This document shows, piece by piece, positions 1 through 7,151 of a stretch of DNA of 11,320 nt; the first letter of the stretch is position 1, and each line of letters starts with the position of its first letter. Made by a program: the position numbers and the translations under genes. The notes beneath the pieces are model-generated. The model ran no database searches. It saw only the letters and a list, made by a program, of their open reading frames with translations, and was not told the DNA's origin. This DNA comes from Candidatus Bathyarchaeota archaeon (GTDB lineage Archaea; Thermoproteota; Bathyarchaeia; Bathyarchaeales; UBA233). Location of the stretch: contig JARYMR010000039.1 in the NCBI GenBank assembly GCA_029907045.1, positions 1-11,320 of the forward strand, written 5' to 3'.

Positions 1-29
1 ATACTTGCCATCAATATAACCGTTTATTT

Positions 30-152
30 CTACGCTTCACGCAGGCTGCTGAAGGCACGTTCCATAACTTCAGGCATTGCAGAGTGAATGTGCATGGCCC
101 CAGTTATGGAAACAAAGCGTTTGTCGTTGGAAACCATCGCGTTGACGATTTC
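30..152 (-). pseudogene. C-terminal remnant of a FAD-dependent pyridine nucleotide-disulfide oxidoreductase
   Basis: On the minus strand a short open stretch ends in TAG (30-32) and is closed upstream by an in-frame TAA at 153-155, leaving about 40 codons. Its translation holds MHIHSAMPEVMERAF, which resembles the last residues of the dihydrolipoamide dehydrogenase/mercuric reductase-like family, where an HxHPA(L/M)PEVV.RAF tail carries the active-site-base His. Here the usual Pro after the second His is Ser. The FAD, NAD and most of the dimerisation domain are missing, and the ferredoxin gene begins immediately upstream, so there is no room for the rest of the gene. I read this as a decayed 3' end left by rearrangement. 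A very small intact gene cannot be excluded. The family assignment is from pattern memory only. Confidence 0.5.
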
Positions 153-177
153 TTAGCTCGCGCTTCAAAATTAGAAA

Positions 178-190
178 AACTAATATTGTC
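178..190 (+). promoter_or_regulatory. putative TATA box of the ferredoxin gene
   Basis: An AT-rich stretch reading AACTAATATTGTC lies about 27 bases upstream of the first ATG (210) and about 39 bases before the preferred TTG start (222). The spacing fits an archaeal TATA element giving a transcript with a very short leader. It is a weak match and has no further support. Confidence 0.35.
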
Positions 191-209
191 TGTATTCTTT
201 ATCGGTTAA

Positions 210-536
<327 letters not shown>

Positions 537-570
537 GAAACAATGATCTCAGCGACTACAGCATTCCCCA

Positions 571-576
571 TTTTTT
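571..576 (+). terminator. T6 tract, possible terminator after ferredoxin
   Basis: A run of six T lies 35 bases past the ferredoxin stop. Archaeal RNA polymerase can terminate on oligo-T without a hairpin, and no hairpin is visible here. The evidence is position and composition only. Confidence 0.3.
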
Positions 577-768
577 ACAAATAAACATTTCTGCAGTTGC
601 CAGCCTTCAAACTGATAACAACCAAGCGCCGATCACGCTTTTGGAATATAAGCGAAGGGTTATGTCGAAAAAGGTAACTCAAGATATTGTGTAATAGCGC
701 GCAGCGCAGCGAAATCCAAGACATGCAGTTACGAGCGAGTAACCCCTAACCCTGACTCAGAAGCAGAG

Positions 769-774
769 AAAAAA
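769..774 (-). terminator. T6 tract (minus strand), possible terminator after SOD
   Basis: On the minus strand six consecutive T occur 18 bases beyond the SOD stop codon. This is the typical position and composition for a factor-light archaeal terminator. No stem-loop precedes it. Confidence 0.35.
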
Positions 775-792
775 TTGAGGAGAGTTTAGGCA

Positions 793-1407
<615 letters not shown>

Positions 1408-1493
1408 TTTCGCACCTTTATAATGCTATTATGGGCTTATAGAAGCTTTATATTTTGTCCTCGCTGCTTCATATTAGAATTAAGTGGTGAACT
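1408..1493. promoter_or_regulatory. divergent promoter region of SOD (-) and rubredoxin (+)
   Basis: Minus-strand TCTATAAG (about 1434-1442) is the best TATA candidate for SOD. Plus-strand TTTATATTTT (about 1448-1457) is the candidate for rubredoxin, about 40 bases before its ATG. The two boxes lie nearly back to back, so a single regulator binding here could affect both genes. I found no clear inverted-repeat operator. Confidence 0.45.
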
Positions 1494-1655
1494 ATGGATA
1501 AGTGGGAATGCACAGTTTGCGGTTACATATACGACCCAGAAATTGGAGACCCAGAACAAGATATAAAGCCTGGAACATCCTTCGAGGCTTTGCCAGAGGA
1601 TTGGGGTTGTCCAGTTTGCGGCGCGCCTAAAAGCCAGTTTGTAAAAAAGGAATAA
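1494..1655 (+). CDS. rubredoxin
   Basis: This is a 53-residue mononuclear iron electron carrier of the cytoplasm. Two CxxC knuckles, C6-x2-C9-G-Y in the start region and C39-x2-C42-G-A-P near the end, bind one Fe(SCys)4. The conserved Y11, Y13, the P-G-T-F-E-like turn ([12 protein letters not shown]) and the aromatic core W4/F30/W37 are all present, and the length is that of classic anaerobe rubredoxins. GGTGA at 1486-1490 precedes the ATG by three bases. In anaerobes rubredoxin feeds superoxide reductase, rubrerythrin or flavodiiron proteins, and none of these is in the window. It lies 62 bases before the ribonucleotide reductase, which has its own TATA-like box, so co-transcription is uncertain. 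Confidence 0.96.
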   Translation: MDKWECTVCGYIYDPEIGDPEQDIKPGTSFEALPEDWGCPVCGAPKSQFVKKE

Positions 1656-1676
1656 TGGACGCGGATATTTCAAACC

Positions 1677-1690
1677 TTTTATATTAAAAT
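1677..1690 (+). promoter_or_regulatory. putative TATA box of nrdJ
   Basis: CTTTTATATTAAAA lies about 27 bases before the ATG at 1706 and about 38 before the ATG at 1718. It is a good archaeal TATA match. Its position predicts a transcript starting near 1706-1712, i.e. leaderless or nearly so. Confidence 0.5.
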
Positions 1691-1717
1691 TTGTTTATTT
1701 TTGAAATGGTCATCCGC

Positions 1718-3811
1718 ATGTCTATTACAAAAATAAGGAAGAGAGACGGAAAAATTGTTGATTTCGATTCAGCAAAAATTAAAGATGCAATACATAGGGC
1801 ATTTATTGCTGTAGAGCTTGAAAATGGTGAAAGGGCGGAAACTTTAACAAAGGAAGTTGTTAGGCTTATTGAGAAAAGATTTAGGGAGAAAATTCCATCT
1901 GTTGAAGATGCTCAAGATATTGTCATTGAAGTTTTGAAGAATAGCGGTTACGGAAAAGTTGCTGAGGAATATGAGAGTTATAGGAAAAAGAAGGAGGAGA
2001 TAAGAGAGTTAAAAGAGACGCTTGGAATTGTAGAACCAAAATTGACAGTTAACGCCCTTGAAGTTTTGAATAGGCGATACCTCTTAAAAGATGAAACGGA
2101 AAGAATTGTAGAAACTCCAGCGCAAATGTTTGAGAGAATAGCCAAAGCCATAGCAAACGTTGACAAATTATACGGCGAAGACCCAAATGAAAGTGCAAAG
2201 ATTTTTTATGGCATGATGACGAGGCTTGAGTTTATTCCAAACTCTCCAACACTTTTCAATGCTGGAACAGAGTTGGGTCAGTTATCTGCATGTTTTGTTT
2301 TACCAGTGGAAGACTCTCTAGAGAGCATTTTCGCAGCAGTGAAAAACATGGCTTTAATAGAAAAAAGCGGAGGAGGCGTAGGCTTCGACTTTTCAAAATT
2401 GAGACCAAATGGAGACATTGTAAGGTCAACAAAAGGCGTAGCCTCTGGTCCCGTAAGTTTCATGCGTGTTTTTGACACAGCCACGGAAGTGATAAAGGCT
2501 GGGGGTAAAAGGAGAGGCGCCATGATGGGCATTTTGAGAGTTGACCACCCAGACATTCTTGAATTCATAACTTCAAAACAGAAGCCGAGTTTTCTTTCAA
2601 ACTTTAACATTTCAGTTGCTGTGACCGACGATTTTATGAAGACATTGGAAGAAGACAGCGAATATTGGCTGATAAATCCAAGAAACAAGGAAAAAGTGAG
2701 AAAGCTAAAAGCCCAAAATGTTTGGAATTTAATGGCAAAATCCGCTTGGATGAGCGGAGACCCCGGTGTTATCTTCATAGATGAGATTAATAGGCATAAT
2801 CCAACACCAGCAGTTGGAAGGATAGAAGCAACCAACCCATGTGGTGAACAGCCTCTTTTGCCTTATGAATCTTGTAACTTGGGTTCAATAAATCTTTCAA
2901 GAATGGTTGAGGATGGAAATATAGATTGGCAAAAATTGAGGGACACCGTTAGGAATGCGGTTCACTTTCTTGATAATGTTATTGATGCTAACAAGTATCC
3001 ACTAAAAGAGATAGAAGCAATAACAAAAGCAAATAGGAAAATAGGTTTAGGGGTTATGGGTTTTGCGGACATGCTCATAAAACTTGGAATTCGCTATGAC
3101 TCTGAAGAGGCTTTGGAGCTTGCGGAAAAACTAATGAAATTCATCGACGAAGAAGCCCACACAAAATCTATGGAAATAGCTGAGGAAAGGGGTTCTTTCC
3201 CAAACTTTGAAAATAGTATTTGGAAAGACAAGTATAAGGCTATGCGAAACGCCACCGTAACAACAATAGCGCCAACTGGAAGCATAAGCATAATCGCCGG
3301 CTGCTCTTCAGGAATTGAACCCATATTCGCCATATCATTCATAAGAAACGTTTTAGGCGGAACAAGACTTTTCGAAACAAATCCACTTTTTGAGATGACG
3401 GCAAAGGAAAGAGGATTTTACAGCGCCAAACTTTTGGAGGAAATTGCCAAAACTGGTTCTGTTCAAAAAATTGCTGAAGTCCCAGAAGATGTCAAGAAGG
3501 TTTTTGTTACAGCCTTGGACATTAAGCCTGAATGGCATGTGCGGATGCAAGCAACCTTCCAAAAGTACACAGACAATGCAGTTTCAAAAACCGTTAATAT
3601 GCCCACAGAAGCCACCGTGGAAGATGTGAGGATGGTTTACGAACTTGCTTGGAAACTAAAATGTAAGGGCGTAACCGTTTTCAGATATGGAAGCAAGCCA
3701 GAACAAGTCCTATACATAGGAGAAATAAAAACTAAGGAAAGACAATTTGTCACGGCTGAATCTGAGTATGCTGGTGGCTGTCCAACAAAAACATGTCCAT
3801 TCCCAGGATAA
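1718..3811 (+). CDS. nrdJ: adenosylcobalamin-dependent (class II) ribonucleoside-diphosphate reductase
   Basis: This 697-residue single-subunit enzyme reduces ribonucleotides to deoxyribonucleotides using a radical made from coenzyme B12, with no oxygen requirement. An ATP-cone (about 3-92, KIRKRDGKIVDF onward) is the allosteric activity domain. The barrel carries C192 (LSACF) and C386 as the redox pair, SGGGVGF (217-223) for substrate/effector binding, and N373-P-C375-G-E377 with the thiyl-radical Cys and the catalytic Asn/Glu. PTGSISIIAG (519-528) binds phosphate. The tail has C688 and C693 (CPTKTC), the shuttle disulfide reduced by a thioredoxin/glutaredoxin-type partner, possibly the PDO at 6498. 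C375 and C386 are 11 apart, as in Thermotoga NrdJ. No intein is present. I chose ATG 1718 because homologues begin just before KxRDG; ATG 1706 and TTG 1691 are in frame. No cobalamin riboswitch is seen. Confidence 0.95.
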   Translation: MSITKIRKRDGKIVDFDSAKIKDAIHRAFIAVELENGERAETLTKEVVRLIEKRFREKIPSVEDAQDIVIEVLKNSGYGKVAEEYESYRKKKEEIRELKETLGIVEPKLTVNALEVLNRRYLLKDETERIVETPAQMFERIAKAIANVDKLYGEDPNESAKIFYGMMTRLEFIPNSPTLFNAGTELGQLSACFVLPVEDSLESIFAAVKNMALIEKSGGGVGFDFSKLRPNGDIVRSTKGVASGPVSFMRVFDTATEVIKAGGKRRGAMMGILRVDHPDILEFITSKQKPSFLSNFNISVAVTDDFMKTLEEDSEYWLINPRNKEKVRKLKAQNVWNLMAKSAWMSGDPGVIFIDEINRHNPTPAVGRIEATNPCGEQPLLPYESCNLGSINLSRMVEDGNIDWQKLRDTVRNAVHFLDNVIDANKYPLKEIEAITKANRKIGLGVMGFADMLIKLGIRYDSEEALELAEKLMKFIDEEAHTKSMEIAEERGSFPNFENSIWKDKYKAMRNATVTTIAPTGSISIIAGCSSGIEPIFAISFIRNVLGGTRLFETNPLFEMTAKERGFYSAKLLEEIAKTGSVQKIAEVPEDVKKVFVTALDIKPEWHVRMQATFQKYTDNAVSKTVNMPTEATVEDVRMVYELAWKLKCKGVTVFRYGSKPEQVLYIGEIKTKERQFVTAESEYAGGCPTKTCPFPG

Positions 3812-3825
3812 ACGAGGAAGAGCGT

Positions 3826-4143
3826 TTACTCTTCTTTTTGTATAATGATTTCTCTGCCTTCAAATATGGCTCTTATGAGTTTTTCTCTTGCGTTTTCAAC
3901 CAATCGCCAAACGGTATTTCTTGAAACCATCATTCTTTCGCCAGCTTCTTCAAAGGATAACTTTTCCAAGTCTATTAGTCTTAGTGCTTCTATTTCGGCT
4001 GTTTCTAAATAGATGGGTTCTAAACCTTTTTTGGGTATGGGTTCAAGTATTTCTGTTGTGGGGTTGGTGGTTACGGCTATGGGTTTTGGTGGTCTTCCAA
4101 CTCTTCCGTGTCTTCGTCTTCTGCGCCATTGCCATCCTGACAT
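3826..4143 (-). CDS. DUF134 (UPF0251) family helix-turn-helix regulator
   Basis: This is a 105-residue predicted DNA-binding protein. The N-terminus is very basic (WRRRRRHGRVGRPPKP, residues 6-21) and includes a GRPPK element like an AT-hook. The middle holds the family's L.T.EIEALRL.DLE segment (about 46-61), followed by a sigma-70-region-4-like HTH (about 63-92: LSFEEAGERMMVSRNTVWRLV). DUF134 proteins usually sit beside NifX/FeMo-cofactor-family and DUF5320 genes, as here. No target gene is proven for the family. The start codon directly follows a TATA-like box and an inverted-repeat site, so the message is probably leaderless and autoregulated (inference). Its 3' end converges with nrdJ, 14 bases apart. 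Confidence 0.88.
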   Translation of the reverse strand: MSGWQWRRRRRHGRVGRPPKPIAVTTNPTTEILEPIPKKGLEPIYLETAEIEALRLIDLEKLSFEEAGERMMVSRNTVWRLVENAREKLIRAIFEGREIIIQKEE

Positions 4144-4149
4144 GGTTTA

Positions 4150-4163
4150 TGGGATATATCACA
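4150..4163. promoter_or_regulatory. operator copy 1, TGGGATATATCACA
   Basis: This is an imperfect dyad (TGGGA-TATA-TCACA) matching operator copy 2 at 11 of 14 positions or better, and both copies are followed by AAAA. It lies immediately upstream of the DUF134 start codon, where the minus-strand transcription start would fall, so binding here would block DUF134 expression. The likely ligand is DUF134 itself (inference). Confidence 0.5.
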
Positions 4164-4178
4164 AAACTTAAATAGTTT
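4164..4178. promoter_or_regulatory. symmetric TATA-like core shared by divergent promoters
   Basis: AAACT-TAAAT-AGTTT is a perfect 5-bp inverted repeat around an A/T core. Read on either strand it supplies a TTAAATAG/TATTTAAG-like TATA box about 25 bases from both expected starts: near 4144 for DUF134 and near 4198 for DUF5320. One TBP site could therefore serve both directions. Confidence 0.5.
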
Positions 4179-4193
4179 ACGCTCCGAATATTA

Positions 4194-4207
4194 TGTGACA
4201 TATCACA
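4194..4207. promoter_or_regulatory. operator copy 2, TGTGA-CATA-TCACA
   Basis: Perfect 5-bp arms TGTGA/TCACA flank a 4-bp spacer. It sits at the predicted transcription start of the DUF5320-NifX operon, 44 bp (about four helical turns) from copy 1, so the two sites face the same side of the DNA. The arrangement suggests joint repression of both directions. Confidence 0.6.
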
Positions 4208-4225
4208 AAATAGAGGTGAGCCAAA

Positions 4226-4438
4226 ATGAGAGGATGGCATTACCGACCAAGAGGATGGTGGTGTCCAAGACATCCATGGCCTCCACCGTGGGCTCGAACC
4301 CCTTACTATCCCTATCCAGCCGACCCAAATGAAGAATTGAAAGCCTTAGAGGATTTAAAAAGCAGCATAGAATTGGAACTGGCGGACATAAATAAACGCA
4401 TCGAAGAGCTAAAGAGGCTAATTCAAGAGAAAAAGTGA
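4226..4438 (+). CDS. DUF5320-type small Trp/Pro-rich coiled-coil protein
   Basis: This 70-residue protein has two parts. Residues 1-33 are rich in aromatic, Pro and Arg residues (five Trp, several Tyr, one Cys at 13). Residues 34-70 form a charged amphipathic helix ([12 protein letters not shown].. to ..[13 protein letters not shown]) that should make a coiled coil. The layout is that of the DUF5320 proteins that accompany NifX-like and Mrp genes in archaea and anaerobic bacteria; their function is unknown. GAGGTGA (4213-4219) six bases before the ATG is a strong ribosome site. It is followed after seven bases by the NifX-like gene, so the two are one operon under the operator pair. I infer a partner or scaffold role only. 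Confidence 0.8.
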   Translation: MRGWHYRPRGWWCPRHPWPPPWARTPYYPYPADPNEELKALEDLKSSIELELADINKRIEELKRLIQEKK

Positions 4439-4445
4439 TAGCCTA

Positions 4446-4799
4446 ATGGAAGAACAGCCTAATAGTTTAAGAGTTGCTGTTGCAACGAAAGGCGATAAAG
4501 GGCTAGAAGATACTGTTTCGCACGAATTTGGTCATGCCAAAACCTTCACAATCATAGACATACAAGATGGAATGGTTAAGAATTTGGAAGTAATAGAGAA
4601 TCCGGCTGCATCGCTTAGTCATGGCAAAGGACCTGTGATAGCGAAATATTTGGCAGACATGAAAGTAAATATGGTTATTTCAGGCGAAGTAGGACCTGGC
4701 GCCTCAACTATGCTTAATGAACTTAAAATAAAAATATTAGCCGCTAAGTCTGGAGAACAAGTAATAAAAGTTTTAAAAATTAACTCTTTGATTAAGTGA
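4446..4799 (+). CDS. NifX/NafY-like dinitrogenase iron-molybdenum cofactor family protein
   Basis: This 117-residue single-domain protein belongs to the Nitro_FeMo-Co family with an RNase H-like fold (MTH1175/TM1816 type). The signs are the opening RVAVATKGDKGLEDTVSHEFGHAKTF, the middle ..VIENPAAS..HGKGP.IAKYL, and the MVISGEVGPGASTMLNELKIKI strand-turn-helix. There are no cysteines. Relatives bind metal clusters or cofactor precursors, but stand-alone archaeal copies exist in organisms without nitrogenase, and no nif gene is visible here. A metal or cluster carrier/sensor role is therefore inference. It is second in the DUF5320 operon and under the same operators. The 3' end converges with OsmC, 22 bases apart. 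Confidence 0.88.
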   Translation: MEEQPNSLRVAVATKGDKGLEDTVSHEFGHAKTFTIIDIQDGMVKNLEVIENPAASLSHGKGPVIAKYLADMKVNMVISGEVGPGASTMLNELKIKILAAKSGEQVIKVLKINSLIK

Positions 4800-4821
4800 G
4801 GTAAACGAAAGAGGAATTCGG

Positions 4822-5238
4822 TTACGGCGTGGTTTTCATGTTGTAGCTTGCTTTAACTCCTGCCTTTTCAAAGAGTTTTCCAACTGGACAATTTTCTAAT
4901 GTTAGCTTGAAAATTCTTTGAATTTTATCTTCTGAAGCTTCGGCTTTAACCTGAATATCAAAGTTAGCCTCTGTTATTGTGCCCGCTTCGTCTGACTTTA
5001 GAGCTTCCAATTTAACTTCTAAATCTTTTAATGGAACACGCATTTTCTTGGCTGTTAAAGCGAAAATGGTTGCAAAGCAACCAGCATAACTCATTACGGT
5101 ACATTCCAAAGCTGTTGGGCCTATGTCTGAGCCAAGTTCTGGTGGAAGGTCAAGGCATATGCTGTGGGCTCTGCCATCATCAACTGCAATCCTTAACTCC
5201 TTAACCAATTTTGCATTTGCATGAAGTTTTTGTGCCAA
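4822..5238 (-). CDS. OsmC/Ohr-family peroxide-reducing protein
   Basis: This 138-residue protein has the OsmC fold: an N-terminal beta sheet (about 6-32), GPTALEC (40-46), the central helix with C54 in AGCFATIF, and a second half ending in ENCPVGKLF with C117. C54 and C117 are the peroxidatic and resolving pair of the family, which reduces organic hydroperoxides in the cytosol using dihydrolipoyl or other thiols. The start is TTG, supported by a full GGAGGTGA four bases upstream (5243-5250 on the minus strand), the best ribosome site in the window. It follows peroxiredoxin by 41 bases on the same strand, so they probably form one oxidant-response operon. An AT-rich box in the gap could also give a private promoter. 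Confidence 0.9.
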   Translation of the reverse strand: MAQKLHANAKLVKELRIAVDDGRAHSICLDLPPELGSDIGPTALECTVMSYAGCFATIFALTAKKMRVPLKDLEVKLEALKSDEAGTITEANFDIQVKAEASEDKIQRIFKLTLENCPVGKLFEKAGVKASYNMKTTP

Positions 5239-5242
5239 ACTT

Positions 5243-5250
5243 TCACCTCC
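5243..5250 (-). promoter_or_regulatory. GGAGGTGA ribosome binding site setting the TTG start of OsmC
   Basis: This is an eight-base complement to the archaeal 16S 3' end, placed four bases before TTG 5238. It is strong enough to decide a non-ATG start and suggests that the second cistron is efficiently translated. Confidence 0.8.
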
Positions 5251-5279
5251 TTTTTAAAATTAAAAAAGAAAGAGGGATT

Positions 5280-5921
5280 TTAAGGGAGTTTCTTTTTGCA
5301 TAGGAACCAGTCCACGCATTCATAGCCTTCTTGTAAACGTTTTTCTGCTGCATCCTGCGTTAAAGGCGGTGGAACAATAACTGCATCGCCCGGTCGCCAA
5401 TTAGCTGGCAAGGCAACCTTATATTTGTCGGCTGTTTGTAAGGCGTCAACAACCCTTAATATTTCGTCCATGTTTCTTCCAACGTTTAATGGGTAGTATA
5501 TCATGGCTCTTAATGTCATTTCTGGGTCTATGAAGAAAACGGCACGTACTGCAGCGGTGGCGCTCATTCCTGGGTGAATCATGCCGAAAAGTGTTGCAAC
5601 TTTCATATCTAAGTCGGCTATTATTGGAAATGGAATTTCCACGCCTAACTTTTCCTTTATTCGTCTAACCCATGCTATGTGGGAGTAAACACTGTCTATG
5701 CTCAAACCAATTAGCTGAACGTTTCGCTTCACAAGTTCATCATGAATTTTTGCAAAAGCAACAAATTCCGTAGTGCAAACAGGCGTGAAATCTGCTGGAT
5801 GAGAAAACAGAATAACCCATTTTCCCTTGAAATCTGAAAGCTTAATCTTTCCATGTGTAGTGATGGCTTCAAAATCTGGAGCTGGTTCACCAAGTCTCAA
5901 TAAAGGTCTTTTTTCTTCCAT
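5280..5921 (-). CDS. peroxiredoxin, archaeal Prx6-type with two C-terminal cysteines
   Basis: This 213-residue thiol peroxidase reduces H2O2 and alkyl peroxides. The thioredoxin-fold domain has the peroxidatic Cys C49 in [11 protein letters not shown]. The C-terminal arm ([15 protein letters not shown].., then YEC-VDWFL-C) carries C202 and C208, the layout of Aeropyrum pernix Prx, which forms decameric rings and resolves through the C-terminal Cys. The length is normal for that group. An in-frame ATG at 5936 would add five residues, but GGAGGT (minus strand, 5934-5929) stands seven bases before ATG 5921 and overlaps the upstream ATG, so 5921 is the better start. OsmC follows on the same strand. 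The divergent neighbour is an Lrp-type regulator sharing the promoter region. A likely reductant is the PDO encoded at 6498. Confidence 0.94.
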   Translation of the reverse strand: MEEKRPLLRLGEPAPDFEAITTHGKIKLSDFKGKWVILFSHPADFTPVCTTEFVAFAKIHDELVKRNVQLIGLSIDSVYSHIAWVRRIKEKLGVEIPFPIIADLDMKVATLFGMIHPGMSATAAVRAVFFIDPEMTLRAMIYYPLNVGRNMDEILRVVDALQTADKYKVALPANWRPGDAVIVPPPLTQDAAEKRLQEGYECVDWFLCKKKLP

Positions 5922-5957
5922 TTTATCAACCTCCATTCGTTTTTAGGAACAAAAAAC

Positions 5958-6029
5958 TTTTATCTCAGACTGTTTTATATATTTTTCGGATAAAAATAGA
6001 CGAAATTCAGATAAAAAATACTAAAACAG
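5958..6029. promoter_or_regulatory. divergent peroxiredoxin/Lrp promoter with repeated elements
   Basis: A symmetric AT core (TTTTATATATTTTT, about 5973-5986) can act as TATA box in both directions. Around it are CTGTTTTA (5970-5977) and its exact inverse TAAAACAG (6022-6029), and GATAAAA at 5989-5995 and 6010-6016, 21 bp (two turns) apart, with an inverted copy TTTTATC at 5958-5964. Also present is ATTTTT-CGGAT-AAAAAT (5981-5997). Lrp-type octamers bind several weak AT-rich sites spaced by whole helical turns, so these are candidate autoregulatory and peroxiredoxin-regulating sites (inference). Confidence 0.45.
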
Positions 6030-6042
6030 GAATGAAAAAGGC

Positions 6043-6477
6043 ATGTCAACCCTAGATAAAACTGATGCAAAAATCCTTCAAATGCTAGAAGAAGATGGGC
6101 GAAAATCCTTCACAGAAATAGCTGAAAAACTGAAAATTAATGAGTCAACCGTTAGAAAAAGGGTTTTAGCCATGCAGAAGGAAGGAGTAATAAAAAAGTT
6201 CACAGTTCAGATTGACCCAAGAAAACTGGGAATAAATACTGTTGCCATAGTAGGATTGGAAACTGACCCGCCAAAACTTTTAGAAGTAGCCCAAAAACTC
6301 TGCGAATTTCCAGAAATTAAATGTGTTGCAACATCCACTGGAGACCATATGATAATGACGGAAATTTGGACAAGAGATGGAAGGGAACTTACAAAATTTA
6401 TATCAGAGAAAATTGGAACTATTGAAGGAGTAAAAAGGATTTGTCCAGCAATAATTTTAGAAAAGTTGAAGGAATAA
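6043..6477 (+). CDS. Lrp/AsnC-family transcriptional regulator
   Basis: This 144-residue protein has an N-terminal winged HTH (about 3-60: LDKTDAKILQMLEEDGRKSFTEIA..LKINESTVRKRV) and a C-terminal RAM ligand-binding and oligomerisation domain (about 65-140; the GDHMIMTEIW strand is typical). Such proteins form dimers to octamers and respond to amino acids or other small ligands. The ATG has no clear Shine-Dalgarno sequence. The TATA core about 60 bases upstream predicts a leader of about 35 nt. It diverges from peroxiredoxin and is followed after 20 bases by PDO. In Methanocaldococcus the Lrp-type Ptr2 controls ferredoxin and rubredoxin promoters, so a redox regulon here is plausible but unproven. 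Confidence 0.92.
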   Translation: MSTLDKTDAKILQMLEEDGRKSFTEIAEKLKINESTVRKRVLAMQKEGVIKKFTVQIDPRKLGINTVAIVGLETDPPKLLEVAQKLCEFPEIKCVATSTGDHMIMTEIWTRDGRELTKFISEKIGTIEGVKRICPAIILEKLKE

Positions 6478-6497
6478 ATAGGGGATGGTGAGTCCAA

Positions 6498-7142
6498 GTG
6501 AGTTTGATACCTGAAGAACATAAGGAGCATATTAAAGCTGAACTCAAAGAGAAAATAGAGAATTCAGTAAAAATTATAATGTTCACCCAAGAAGTTGAAT
6601 GCCAATTTTGTGCACAAACAAGACAACTAATCAACGAGTTAGCAGCCCTAAATGATAAGATTAAGATTGAAATTTACGATTTTCTTGTTGATGCGGAAAA
6701 GGCTAAAAGATACGGCATCGACAAGGTTCCAGCCTTAATCATTATAGGCGAAAAGGATTATGGAATAAGGTTTTATGGACTGCCCTATGGCTATGAGTTC
6801 CAAACCCTTCTGGAAAGCATAATAAACGTTTCAAGAGGGAGAACAGACCTTTCAGAAGAAACAAAGAATAAGCTTAAAGAAATCAAAACTCCAGTTCACA
6901 TTCAAGTTTTTGTAACCTTAACATGCCCATACTGTCCAATGGTTGCAAGCACAGCTCAAAAATTTGCCATAGAAAACGATTTGATAAGGGCGGATGTGGT
7001 TGATATAAGCGAATTCCCCCATTTAGCCCTAAAATATGCGGTCATGGGAACACCAAAGACTATTATAAATGAGAAGGTGGAATTTATCGGAGCCTTCCCA
7101 GAAGACCTATTCTTGGAACATATATTGCTTGCCGCCACCTAG
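6498..7142 (+). CDS. pdo: protein disulfide oxidoreductase (PDO, glutaredoxin-like, two thioredoxin folds)
   Basis: This 214-residue cytosolic thiol oxidoreductase has two tandem thioredoxin-fold units, each with an active-site CxxC: C35-Q-F-C38 in the N unit and C143-P-Y-C146 in the C unit. cis-Pro loops follow (KVPALII and GTPKTII). CPYC is the classic redox site; CQFC is a variant seen in archaeal PDOs. In hyperthermophilic archaea PDO makes and shuffles protein disulfides and passes electrons from a thioredoxin reductase to peroxiredoxin, so peroxiredoxin (5280) and the NrdJ tail disulfide are plausible partners. The start is GTG, with GGTGA (6487-6491) six bases upstream. It lies 20 bases after the Lrp gene and nine before DUF166, consistent with one operon. 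Confidence 0.93.
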   Translation: MSLIPEEHKEHIKAELKEKIENSVKIIMFTQEVECQFCAQTRQLINELAALNDKIKIEIYDFLVDAEKAKRYGIDKVPALIIIGEKDYGIRFYGLPYGYEFQTLLESIINVSRGRTDLSEETKNKLKEIKTPVHIQVFVTLTCPYCPMVASTAQKFAIENDLIRADVVDISEFPHLALKYAVMGTPKTIINEKVEFIGAFPEDLFLEHILLAAT

Positions 7143-7151
7143 GTTTTAAAC

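Larger units (their letters stand above)
537..792. other. intergenic gap with no supportable gene
   Basis: These 256 bases lie between the convergent ferredoxin and SOD genes. I see no tRNA, box C/D motif or convincing reading frame. The longest frame across it starts inside the ferredoxin gene and has no recognisable composition. It contains oligo-T tracts for both flanking transcripts and a short GC-rich direct repeat, GCGCAGCGCAGCG, around 699-711. Together with the flavoprotein remnant at 30-152 it gives the left end of the window a less compact look than the rest. Confidence 0.5.

Noticed and set aside
697..711. GCGCAGCGCAGCG short direct repeat
   Set aside because: It is too short and isolated to be a CRISPR, attachment site or transposon end.
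1656..1717. Cobalamin riboswitch before nrdJ
   Set aside because: The gap is only 62 bases, holds a TATA-like box and has no room for the B12 aptamer.
2213..2222. ATGATGA as a box C of a C/D guide RNA
   Set aside because: It lies in the nrdJ coding sequence, and no paired D, C' and D' boxes at the right spacing were seen.
2278..2835. Long minus-strand open frame inside nrdJ
   Set aside because: It is a shadow of the conserved reductase barrel with no own start signal.
4446..4799. Evidence for nitrogen fixation
   Set aside because: Stand-alone NifX-like domains are common in non-diazotrophs; no nifHDK or nifB is present.
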